Below are positions 1-7,554 of a stretch of DNA of 64,000 bases, piece by piece. Position 1 is the stretch's first letter. Each line of letters starts with the position of its first letter. The notes under the pieces were generated by a model. It was not told the DNA's origin and did no database searches. It was given only the letters and a program-made list of their open reading frames with translations. Both the position numbers and the translations under genes were made by a program. This stretch comes from Aphanomyces cochlioides (taxonomy: Eukaryota > Oomycota > Saprolegniomycetes > Saprolegniales > Verrucalvaceae). The DNA lies in assembly GCA_019828595.1 (NCBI GenBank), contig JAHQRK010000016.1:62001-126000 (forward strand). The letters are read 5' to 3'.

Positions 1-321
1 GAAATCACTGGCAATCCATTCAACTTGAACTGCTGGATTGAGATGTTTCCTAAGCCACTTGACATCCGTCACATCATGGATCAGCACGCTGGAATAGTAC
101 TTGGCAATAACTTCATACGACGACCTGAATTTTGACTTGAGAGTCGTATTATTTAGCTGCAAGCAAGGCCATAAATCTTTGTGTTCGCGTTTCAAACCCA
201 GTTTGTGAAATGTTCGAGCGATCCAAGGAGAGCTTTCAAGAAAGTGAACAGGTCTGCAGCGTCTGGAATCGTAAATGCAATCTTCATGATCAAATCTTGA
301 GGGAGTACAGTCCACGCTGGC
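1..321 (-). pseudogene. LRR-family protein, N-terminal part after retrotransposon split (runs off left edge)
   Basis: On the minus strand this reads the family's F-box-like start (VLPQDLIMKIAFTIPDAADL, FLKALLGSLEHF) and then the typical stretch LKREHKDLWPCLQL, IAKYYSSVLIHDVTDVKWLR. The first 15 or so codons lie beyond the gypsy element at 7235-7284, where the ATG is at 7282-7284 (protein begins MTSEDGSLIKKRR). The two halves join in frame once the element and one copy of the CTGGC target duplication are removed. A one-base frame slip lies near 215-222 (HFTNWV then stop, whereas the family frame continues HKLGLKREH), so the gene was or became broken independently of the insertion. The rest of the protein lies outside the window. 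Function is unknown; proteins of this type are usually protein-binding. Confidence 0.75.
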
Positions 322-584
322 TGTAACCGTGCAATGTCTGGCAGGTACATAAGATGAGAGCGCGGTCTGCGCATTGACCTGGCGCCCTGCAGTAGCGGTT
401 CCCCGCGCTCTGCTGTGTGAACGACTGGCCTTGGGAGGCCACAGAAGTTGAAGCTCCTAGTGAGGCTGTGCGATAGCCAACGAGAAACAAGACAGGAATG
501 AGACTTAGGTTGCTTTAACTTTAATTCACTCTTACACTTCAGTCGCAGTTCACACGCGCCTGATATCCTCTGCGCCCGGTTACA
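322..584 (+). repeat. 5' LTR of gypsy element
   Basis: 263 bp, TGTAAC...GTTACA. It matches 6967-7229 with five substitutions (for example GCAATG/GCCATG and CGGTCT/CGGCCT). Confidence 0.95.
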
Positions 585-586
585 CC

Positions 587-600
587 TGGTAGCACTCTAG
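587..600 (+). promoter_or_regulatory. Putative primer binding site of gypsy element
   Basis: TGGTAGCA starts two bases after the 5' LTR. These eight bases are complementary to a tRNA 3' end of the form TGCTACCA, as in initiator-Met tRNA of several eukaryotes; the following six bases match less well. The position is correct for minus-strand priming. Confidence 0.5.
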
Positions 601-613
601 TTCGTCCAGGACC

Positions 614-1753
614 ATGGACGCTGCGCCCCCAACGTCGACGATCGACGTTTCCCACTTCTCACCCGAACAGCAAGCTACTCTGACCGAGCTGCTTCGCTTG
701 ATCCCCGAGAACTTCGTTCGGGGATTGTTCAGTGGGGTGAACCCTCAAGACCAGATCATAGTCATTGAGAGCTTCCGCCTGCATGGCGAAGCAACCGCGC
801 AGTCAGCGGCCCATGCCGCTGCGCAACGTACTCAAGAAGAGGCGGCGTTGCTCTATGAAGCAGACCTGTTGAAGGCCACGGCAAAGATCGCCAGCCTTGA
901 AGAGTCCAACAGGGACCTGGCTGACCAAGCCAGACGACCCGAAAACCCCTCACCGGGAATTGACGACATCTTCATCGACTCCAGAGTGTCGCGCGACCGA
1001 CCTCTGAAGCTCGAAGTGTCAAAATATGGCGGCGCCGCGGACGAGCACCTGTTCCGCTGGGTTTCCGAAGTGAAACTCGCCCTTCGCGCCCAGCTCGTAA
1101 CGAACGAGACACTGCGCGTTGCTTTCGCGCTATCCAACTTGCAAGGTCGAGCCCGAGACTGGGCCTACAACCTTCACATGTTGGACGACGAGGCCTTCCC
1201 CACGTTCGAATCCTTGATTGAACAACTCAAGGAGCAGTACGTTCATTCGAACGTCGAAATGCGCTATCGCGCAAAGTTCAACCAAGCCAAGCAAGGCAAG
1301 GGAACTATTCAGGAGTTTGTGAACGAACTTCGTTCCATCCTCGGGTCCTTCGAGAACTCCTACAAGATCGACGAGATCGGTCGAGTCTCGGTCTTTATGT
1401 GCGGCCTGAATCAAGGCCCAGCTCGTGACGAGCTTTTCCGTTTGCAGCCTCAAAGGTTCAATGAGGCAATCAGCATCGCGCTGAACACGGAACATTCGCG
1501 CGGTTTAGCGCGTTCTTCAGGCGGATCCCCCGATGTCTCAGCGGACATGGAGATCTCGCGAATGGAAGCGGCCTCTGGTGAAGAGCGCCGCTGTTTCAAT
1601 TGTGGCCAGACTGGTCACTTCGCAAGGAAATGCCCTCAGCCTTCACAGCCGAGGAAGAACCCGAATTACCCCCCACACCGCTCGCGCGGTGGCGCCTATC
1701 GTGGACGTGGGCGTTGCTACGGCCATCGCCAGGGGAAAGAGAACTCCCAGTAG
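614..1753 (+). CDS. gag: Gag of Ty3/gypsy element (379 aa)
   Basis: An intact ORF from the first ATG after the primer site. The middle (about residues 130-290) has the retrotransposon gag capsid pattern, with FRWVSEVKLALRAQ and later LKEQYVHSNVEMRYRAKFNQ. The end carries one CCHC zinc knuckle, CFNCGQTGHFARKCP, and a basic Arg/Gly tail, as expected for nucleocapsid RNA binding. It overlaps the protease frame by about 150 nt, with pol in the -1 frame. A C-CCC-CCA heptamer in the gag frame at 1669-1675 could be a slippery site. This is the only complete gene of the element. Confidence 0.9.
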   Translation: MDAAPPTSTIDVSHFSPEQQATLTELLRLIPENFVRGLFSGVNPQDQIIVIESFRLHGEATAQSAAHAAAQRTQEEAALLYEADLLKATAKIASLEESNRDLADQARRPENPSPGIDDIFIDSRVSRDRPLKLEVSKYGGAADEHLFRWVSEVKLALRAQLVTNETLRVAFALSNLQGRARDWAYNLHMLDDEAFPTFESLIEQLKEQYVHSNVEMRYRAKFNQAKQGKGTIQEFVNELRSILGSFENSYKIDEIGRVSVFMCGLNQGPARDELFRLQPQRFNEAISIALNTEHSRGLARSSGGSPDVSADMEISRMEAASGEERRCFNCGQTGHFARKCPQPSQPRKNPNYPPHRSRGGAYRGRGRCYGHRQGKENSQ

Positions 1754-2307
1754 GCGCGGGGCGACCTACTGGGACAACTCTAGGCTCTGATGAAGAGCGT
1801 TCCGGCATACCGCCTGTTCGTCAGAACCTAGCCTCTGACACATTACTGTGTCAACTGGGACAGCATACTACGATGCTGCATGTAGAAATGCCCGTGGAGG
1901 GCTTCAACCGAAAGCTCCGAGTCTTAATCGACTGTGGAGCGTCGAAGAATTTTGCCCGTCGACAGACGCTCGAAGAGAATGCGAGCCTCTATGCCGAGGT
2001 CGACAGCGGCACGTCTCTGACTGAGACTGTGCGCGTCAAGTTGGGTGATGGGTCGGTAGTGACCGCACCCAAGAGATCAGTGCGCCTGTTAACACAGGTT
2101 GGCACGTTCAGTAGTCTGGAAGACTACTTCGCTATAGACCTAGATGAGCGCTGGGACCTCATCCTAGGCATGGGCTGGTTGGAGAAACACCAGCCCTGCA
2201 TAAACTGGCGGGCCAAGACCATCCATGAGGTCGGCCCCGACTTTCTCAAAAGCCGTATGGGCATGGAGAGTAACCCATCCCCTCGCCAGCTGGCGATGAG
2301 CAGTTAG
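1600..2307 (+). CDS. pol: Aspartic protease part of gypsy Pol (frame -1 to gag)
   Basis: The stretch LRVLIDCGASKNFARRQTL is the retropepsin active site with D-C-G-A in place of the usual D-S/T-G-A. DLILGMGWLEKHQP is the conserved second motif of Ty3/gypsy proteases. The frame is open through the overlap with gag, so expression probably needed -1 frameshifting. It ends at TAG 2305-2307. The homologous continuation (DEQLATLRQLPATGKLTRQG) is in another frame, so pol carries a frame slip close to 2240-2290. Confidence 0.8.
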   Translation: MWPDWSLRKEMPSAFTAEEEPELPPTPLARWRLSWTWALLRPSPGERELPVGAGRPTGTTLGSDEERSGIPPVRQNLASDTLLCQLGQHTTMLHVEMPVEGFNRKLRVLIDCGASKNFARRQTLEENASLYAEVDSGTSLTETVRVKLGDGSVVTAPKRSVRLLTQVGTFSSLEDYFAIDLDERWDLILGMGWLEKHQPCINWRAKTIHEVGPDFLKSRMGMESNPSPRQLAMSS

Positions 2308-2339
2308 CTACGCTGCGTCAGCTCCCGGCTACAGGAAAG

Positions 2340-4604
2340 TTGACACGCCAGGGCGGTCCTATGTCTTCCAAGGAAGATATCGGCCGTCAGTCCTTCAACA
2401 ACACTTGGGCAAACACCCGACGGACTGGGTTGCCTGTGTACAAGAGTAATGCCCAACGGACCGGGCTTAAAGTCTCCTTCGCGAGTGCACCGACGGACCG
2501 CGTGCATGGAGACGTGATTGTTGAAGAGGATGCGTTGGAGCGCAGTCCTATGCCGAAGCTGCCCGTGTATGGGCGCGTCTTTGTTGAAGATGTCATTTTG
2601 TCGCATTGCGACTTGACTGAGCTGCCGAAGACAGCTGAAGAAATATGCAAGCTCGAAGAGATGAGCTTTGTCGAGTTTAGAAGTGCTCTGCGCTCCCAGC
2701 GCATCACCAGTATTGCAGTGATACAGAGTGTTGATGAGATTGACCTCTACACGACGTCGGCGGAGGATCCGGACGTAGCTGGCGAGACACCGCCAGCACA
2801 CTCTCGCGTCTGGGATAGGCTCCGAACGAGCCCGTTTTACTCCCTCGTGAAGGAATACGAGGATATCTTCCCGGAGGAAGTTCCCGCGAGACTGCCCAAG
2901 GACAAGGGCGTGCGTCATGAGATTGACCTGACGCCAGAGACAAAGTGGTGTGTCACTCGACAGTGGCCACTACCACGTGAGCAAGTCGAGTTCATCGACT
3001 CATTCTTCGCCGCACGCAAGAAGGCGGGGCACGTACGGGAGAGTACGTCGCCACACTCGAGTCCGACCTTCTGCGTCAAGAAGCCTAGCGGCTCTTGGCG
3101 AATCGTTCATGCTTATAACAAGCTGAACGCAGCCACCATCCCGGCGCAAACGCCGATTCCCAGGAAAGATGTCATCATTGAAAGCATGGGTGGCTCGACG
3201 ATCTTTTCAACGATCGATCTGCGCGACGGATTCTATCAAATCCTCATGCGTGCATGTGACGTTCCCAAGACAGCTGTCTCGACGCCATCGAGCATGCTGT
3301 GGGAGTGGCTGGTGATGCCACAAGGGCTCGCTAATGCCCCAGCGACCTTCAACCGAATGGTCACGCAGAAGTTGCGCCCGCTGCGCGACTTTGCGCCGTC
3401 GTACTTCGATGACATATACGTGCACAGCCGTGCAGACGAGATTCGCACCGACGTGCAAGTCCATTTTGGACACCTGCGGCAGGTCTTTCAGACGCTGCGA
3501 GATGCAGAATTGTACGCCAACTTACAGAAGTGTATGTTCGGCGTTGAAGAAATACCTGTACTCGGGGAGTACGTTGGTATCAATGGATGTCGGCCAGACC
3601 CGGCCAAAGTCACCACGATCACAACTTGGCCTGTCCCGGCCACTGTGACAGAGCTCAGCAGCTGGCTTGGTCTTGCGACCTACCTACACAAGTTTTCAAA
3701 GAACTTTGCCGACATCGCAACGCCGCTGACGCGGCTACTAATGAAGGATGTCCAGTGGGACTGGACACAAGCTTTTGACGGCATCAAAGCCAGCCTCACG
3801 CAAGCGCCGATCCTGGCGTTGCCTGACTTCAATCGACCATTCTCGGTCGTCTGTGATGCATCTGTGCGAGCAATAGGTTGCTGCCTCATGCAAAAGGATG
3901 ACGAAGGTCGTGACCGACCCGTCTCCTATCAGTCACGGCAGCTGCGCGCTGCTGAGCGCAACTATCCGGTCCATGACCTAGAATTACTGGCGATGAAATA
4001 CGCCTTGGTCAAATTCCGTATCTACCTTCTCGGCTCGAAGCCGTTTACGGTATACACGGATCACGCGTCCTTGCGGACTGCTGTGAACTCGCCGCATATC
4101 TCTGACCGGATGGCCAGGTGGCTCGCGTTTTTCGCGGAATACAACATGACTGTTGAGTACAAACCAGGTCGTACCAACGTCATTGCAGACGCGCTGTCGC
4201 GCCGTCCAGCGGAGGAGGAACCTCCCTGCCTGTCTGCCCTATCCGAAGTCCGTTCGGACTTATTTGATCGCATTCGAGGATCGTATAGCCTCGATCCCGC
4301 ACTTCGCCGGACGATTGATGCCATTACCGCTGGCAAATCACTCTCCACCAAGGTAGTCCAGATCGGACGTTTCACTTTCCACGACGATTTGTTGTGGTAT
4401 TCAGTCACTCCGGGGGACGCCCCACGAGTGGCTGTGCCGTGCGACCCGACCCTCCGTGCGGAGATCATCCGTGAATTTCACGACACCCCGAGCGGCGGCC
4501 ATTTTGGCCGCGAGAAGACATATCTGTTCGTCGCCCGTTCATTTTGGTGGCCTCGCCTGTATAAGGCAGTGGCACGTTTTGTCGCATCGTGTGGCGTATG
4601 TTAG
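2340..4604 (+). CDS. pol: Reverse transcriptase, RNase H and integrase zinc finger of gypsy Pol (interrupted by TAG)
   Basis: A 754-codon open stretch. Reverse transcriptase motifs include IRHEIDL-type lead-in, KPSGSWRIVHAYNKLN, STIDLRDGFYQI, MPQGLANAPATFNRM and the catalytic YFDDIYVHS. RNase H follows: VVCDASVRAIGCCLMQ, ELLAMKYALVKFR, YTDHASLRTAV and DALSRRP. It closes with the integrase HHCC zinc finger (HDTPSGGHFGREKT ... CGVC) and stops at TAG 4602-4604. The reading frame continues after the TAG straight into AVKAAPHSQAPLQSLDVPLE, so the stop looks like a point change inside pol rather than a natural end. Confidence 0.9.
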   Translation: MTRQGGPMSSKEDIGRQSFNNTWANTRRTGLPVYKSNAQRTGLKVSFASAPTDRVHGDVIVEEDALERSPMPKLPVYGRVFVEDVILSHCDLTELPKTAEEICKLEEMSFVEFRSALRSQRITSIAVIQSVDEIDLYTTSAEDPDVAGETPPAHSRVWDRLRTSPFYSLVKEYEDIFPEEVPARLPKDKGVRHEIDLTPETKWCVTRQWPLPREQVEFIDSFFAARKKAGHVRESTSPHSSPTFCVKKPSGSWRIVHAYNKLNAATIPAQTPIPRKDVIIESMGGSTIFSTIDLRDGFYQILMRACDVPKTAVSTPSSMLWEWLVMPQGLANAPATFNRMVTQKLRPLRDFAPSYFDDIYVHSRADEIRTDVQVHFGHLRQVFQTLRDAELYANLQKCMFGVEEIPVLGEYVGINGCRPDPAKVTTITTWPVPATVTELSSWLGLATYLHKFSKNFADIATPLTRLLMKDVQWDWTQAFDGIKASLTQAPILALPDFNRPFSVVCDASVRAIGCCLMQKDDEGRDRPVSYQSRQLRAAERNYPVHDLELLAMKYALVKFRIYLLGSKPFTVYTDHASLRTAVNSPHISDRMARWLAFFAEYNMTVEYKPGRTNVIADALSRRPAEEEPPCLSALSEVRSDLFDRIRGSYSLDPALRRTIDAITAGKSLSTKVVQIGRFTFHDDLLWYSVTPGDAPRVAVPCDPTLRAEIIREFHDTPSGGHFGREKTYLFVARSFWWPRLYKAVARFVASCGVC

Positions 4605-5830
4605 GCCGTCAAGGCCGCCCCACACTCACAGGCTCCGCTACAGAGCCTCGACGTCCCACTGGAACTGTGGGAGTCCGTCAGCATGGACTTCATTTTTGGC
4701 TTGCCCAGTGACAAGTCGGGCAATACGGGTATCTTCACCCTTGTCGATCGCGCATCCAAGTACCTGATCGCGCTGCCTGTTAAGGCATCCGTTACGGCGG
4801 AGCAGTCAGCTCGCCTTTTCTTTGATAACGTCTATTGTTATTTTGGACTCCCGTCCAGTATCGTCTCGGATCGAGACCCTCGGTTTACGTCTCATTTTTG
4901 GCGAGCGCTGTTCGCGCTCTGCGGGACGACGTTAAACATGTCCAGCTCGGACCATCCTGAGTCTGATGGTCAGACCGAACGCGCGAATCGCGTTCTCGAA
5001 GACATCCTTCGAAGCTATGCCTTGTCTAGGCCGAAAACATGGGGTTCCATGTTGCCAACAGCGTGTTTTGCTTACAACACGTCTGTTCATGCGTCAACAG
5101 GCTTTACGCCCTTCTACGCGGTGCATTTGAAGCACCCGCGGCTTCCCACGGACGTGGACCGTCCTGTTTTAAGTGTGGGAGGAATCTCCGATGACGTTCC
5201 GCGGCGGACAGCCGCTTCTGTCGAACATTTCGCGTCGTCACGCGATCATTGTTACTGCGCCTACGCGAGAATATCGCCAGTGCTCAAGCGAAACAGGCCC
5301 GTCAGGCCAACAAACACAACCGAGGAAATACAAATGTGTATTCGGTTAACGACCTAGTCTACGTGCATCGGTCGGTCGTGAAAGGACCTAGCGGCCCTTC
5401 GAAGCTTCGCTGCCCTTGGTTGGGGCCATTCCCTATTCGAAAAGTTATTAGTCCAGTGGACTACGAGCTCGAACTGCCCGATGACTGGGACATCCATCCC
5501 GTCATCTACACGGGCAAGCTCAAGAGACACATACCTCAGGACGCAGTTACCCCTTCTTCAGTTCCTCAAACAGAACGTAGTCCTGTCGGATCTTCGAGTA
5601 GAGCGCTTGAAGATGCGCGTCCACACGACCTCTCTCCTTCGCGAGACGCTCAACAAGTAGCTCGAGCTCGAGCTCTTCTTGTAAAAACATTCGCGGTGAA
5701 CATCCATCGCGCGGGCTCAGTTCTTCAAGCCCTCGGCGGTCGCCGCGTGTTGCTCGCAGAGCTTCGACATCTTCTCGAAGCGCGATTGCAAGTCGCGACG
5801 GTCTCGCGCTCAGTCTGGAGCTCGTCTTGA
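4605..5830 (+). CDS. pol: Integrase core and C-terminus of gypsy Pol (frameshifted)
   Basis: The catalytic D,D,E set is visible: first D in SMDFIFGLP, second in VSDRDPRFTS, and the E in SDGQTERANR. After a frame slip near 5205-5255 the sequence continues ENIASAQAKQARQANKHNRG and then WLGPFPIRKVIS, YELELPDDWDIHPVIYTGKL, the usual tail before the end of gypsy integrases. No clear chromodomain follows. The last about 250 nt overlap the 3' end of the opposite-strand ORF. The three broken pieces make this copy non-functional. Confidence 0.85.
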
Positions 5831-6111
5831 AGGTCCTGAAGCCGACCTTCAAACTCCTGTTCGGAGTGACCAAGTTGGCGGGTCAGCTCCGCAACTTCAT
5901 CACGCAGCTGGTACAGATCTTCGTCCAGCGCACATCGCGGGCGGTCCCGACTTGGACTACGCCCCGCCTCTCGGCGCGAACGTTTCGCCTCAGGCTCGGT
6001 CAAGCGAGAGCGAGAACGAGGGGCGCGATGACGGCGCGCGGATTGTCGCGCAGCGCTGGGGCCAGCACGGCCGCGAGTATCTCCTCCTGGCGCAAAATTC
6101 GGAGGCGGCTC
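5547..6111 (-). CDS. Opposite-strand ORF in gypsy element, C-terminal coiled-coil part (broken)
   Basis: This continues the frame of the ORF above after one TAG. First comes a basic region (RSRSRLTEPEAKRSRREAGR), then a heptad-rich helix (DEDLYQLRDEVAELTRQLGH, EQEFEGRLQDLQDELQTERE). After a frame slip near 5780 the helix resumes (LREDVEALRATRG, LQEELELELLVERLAKERGR, QALYSKIRQDYVLFEELKKG) to a TAA at 5547-5549. Coiled-coil character kept on both sides of the slip supports coding on this strand. It overlaps the 3' end of pol tail to tail. Function unknown. Confidence 0.5.
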
Positions 6112-6870
6112 CTACGAACACATGGGTGAGAGAAGCGGACCTTGGTCCAGACTCACATAGACTACTCTCAGCTTTTGGTACGCGACAGCGATCGCTCCGA
6201 CGGTCTCGACAGCGAGGCGTACCTTCAAGCCATGGCGCTCACGCGCAAAATTAACAACACGCTCTTGGAACTTAGCGTAGTTGTGGAGCCACGTCGTAGT
6301 GTCGAGCGTAATACGCGCCAGCATTCGGTTGGCCCAGATGGCCACGTACTCAAATTTAGTTTCGTCCCGCAAGGGAGAAACAGGAACAAACGCGCGCATA
6401 CCACCAAAGCGGCGCTGGTCTTGTCGGATCAAAGGCCATTCGGCCATATCGACGATGACGGGGTTGCAGGTTTCCCACAAAGTCACTGCAAAGGCAACCC
6501 CCGCCGCAAAATCACTTTTAGAATCGCCGCGCAGGCGAGAAGGCAATTGCGCCAACAAATCTCGAAACTTGCCCGGATCATGCGTGCCACTGCGAGAGGC
6601 TGTGAAGCCTGGCATTTGATCAAAGGTCAGATCGCATCCTGTGTCGGATGCCTGACACCGCACGTGGACACCACCGTCAAGTCGAGTTTGGCCCTTACGG
6701 ATCCAAAGGTTCTCAAGTATTTGGTGCGCCCCTGCGCCGGCGCTGCGCTTTGCTCGCGACTGCCCAGATTGGGCGAGGGCGGCGTGTACTCGTAATCGAC
6801 CTTCGTCGGCGTACATTTTCGAAAATGTTCCTGATTGGATAAGCGAGAGCCAATGTGATAGTTGGAACAC
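6112..6870 (-). CDS. Opposite-strand ORF in gypsy element, N-terminal part (252 aa), unknown function
   Basis: A long minus-strand ORF lies between integrase and the 3' LTR, where the sense strand has no known retrotransposon domain. It starts MFQLSHWLSL and contains a coherent stretch (FRDLLAQLPSRLRGDSKSDF, WETCNPVIVDMAEWPLIRQD, RRFGGMRAFVPVSPLRDE). It stops at a TAG at 6112-6114, but the same frame stays open through 5725 into a basic Arg/Ser region and a coiled coil, so the stop looks like a single mutation in a gene of roughly 440 codons. The plus strand is also open here (6142-6795), but that translation lacks continuity. I do not recognise the domain. Antisense ORFs are known from some plant gypsy elements such as Grande. 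Confidence 0.5.
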   Translation of the reverse strand: MFQLSHWLSLIQSGTFSKMYADEGRLRVHAALAQSGQSRAKRSAGAGAHQILENLWIRKGQTRLDGGVHVRCQASDTGCDLTFDQMPGFTASRSGTHDPGKFRDLLAQLPSRLRGDSKSDFAAGVAFAVTLWETCNPVIVDMAEWPLIRQDQRRFGGMRAFVPVSPLRDETKFEYVAIWANRMLARITLDTTTWLHNYAKFQERVVNFARERHGLKVRLAVETVGAIAVAYQKLRVVYVSLDQGPLLSPMCS

Positions 6871-6953
6871 ACCAGTCCCAGTTCAGACGGGACTGTGAAG
6901 GGATCACCCCCAGCGAGGGAGGCATCTCTGCAAAGCTTACGGCCTTTCGCCCT

Positions 6954-6966
6954 AAGTGTGGGAGGA
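6954..6966 (+). promoter_or_regulatory. Polypurine tract of gypsy element
   Basis: AAGTGTGGGAGGA lies directly before the 3' LTR, the expected place for the plus-strand primer. Confidence 0.65.
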
Positions 6967-7229
6967 TGTAACCGTGCCATGTCTGGCAGGTACATAAGAT
7001 GAGGGCGCGGCCTGCGCATTGACCTGGCGCCCTGCAGTAGCGGTTCCCCGTGCTCTGCTGTGTGAACGACTGGCCTTGGGAGGCCACAGAAATTGAAGCT
7101 CCTAGTGAGGCTGTGCGATAGCCAACGAGAAACAAGACAGGAATGAGACTTAGGTTGCTTTAACTTTAATTCACTCTTACACTTCAGTCGCAGTTCACAC
7201 GCGCCTGATATCCTCTGCGCCCGGTTACA
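6967..7229 (+). repeat. 3' LTR of gypsy element
   Basis: 263 bp, the direct repeat of 322-584. It is followed at 7230-7234 by the second copy of target duplication CTGGC. Confidence 0.95.
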
Positions 7230-7234
7230 CTGGC

Positions 7235-7284
7235 ACTACAGTGACCCTGCGCTTCTTTATCAAAGAACCATCTTCGCTGGTCAT
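7235..7284 (-). pseudogene. First codons of the LRR-family gene split by the gypsy element
   Basis: A minus-strand ATG at 7282-7284 opens MTSEDGSLIKKRRVTVVPAW and continues in frame across the removed retrotransposon into 321-1. This is the original 5' end of the gene at the left edge. Its upstream region (7285-7554) is shared head-to-head with the plus-strand LRR gene at 7555. Confidence 0.7.
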
Positions 7285-7554
7285 GGTAAAAAATACACAA
7301 CATGATGGAACTGTACGTAAAGTATTTGTAAAGTGTACACTTTACGTATACTTCCATGTAAGCGTAAAGCAACTCCATTCCAAACACTTGTTGATAGCAC
7401 TTCTACTTTGCAGCTACCACAACCAAACATGAAATTGCCAAAGTTCTTCACGAGTCAATCTCTTTCTGAGCCACAGAAAATCAGCAGCACTCCCATTCGA
7501 GTGATCAACTTATCCAAAGAATATACCAGTATTTAATTTTGAACGAACAACGGA
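7285..7554. promoter_or_regulatory. Shared upstream region of two head-to-head LRR genes, with an 18-bp palindrome
   Basis: The 270 bp between the minus-strand ATG at 7284 and the plus-strand ATG at 7555 contain a perfect palindrome GTAAAGTGT/ACACTTTAC at 7328-7345, inside a wider imperfect inverted repeat (ACGTAAAGT 7314-7322 and ACTTTACGT 7339-7347). It could be a symmetric regulatory site for the divergent pair. No core promoter can be assigned. Confidence 0.3.

Larger units (their letters stand above)
322..7229 (+). mobile_element. Ty3/gypsy LTR retrotransposon, near full length, degenerate
   Basis: Two 263-bp direct repeats (322-584 and 6967-7229) begin TGTAAC and end GTTACA, a 6-bp terminal inverted repeat. 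The element is flanked by an exact 5-bp target-site duplication CTGGC (317-321 and 7230-7234). Five differences seen between the LTRs give about 98% identity, so insertion is fairly recent. Inside are a primer site, gag, protease, reverse transcriptase/RNase H, integrase, an opposite-strand ORF and a polypurine tract. Gene order PR-RT-RH-IN defines Ty3/gypsy. The coding frame is broken at about 2270, by a TAG at 4602 and at about 5245, so this copy cannot make an intact polyprotein. Its sequence is visibly richer in G+C than the flanking host genes. Confidence 0.95.

Noticed and set aside
6142..6795. Plus-strand 217-codon ORF in the 3' part of the gypsy element
   Set aside because: It mirrors the minus-strand ORF. 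The minus strand is longer, continues into coiled coil past one stop, and has a more protein-like composition.
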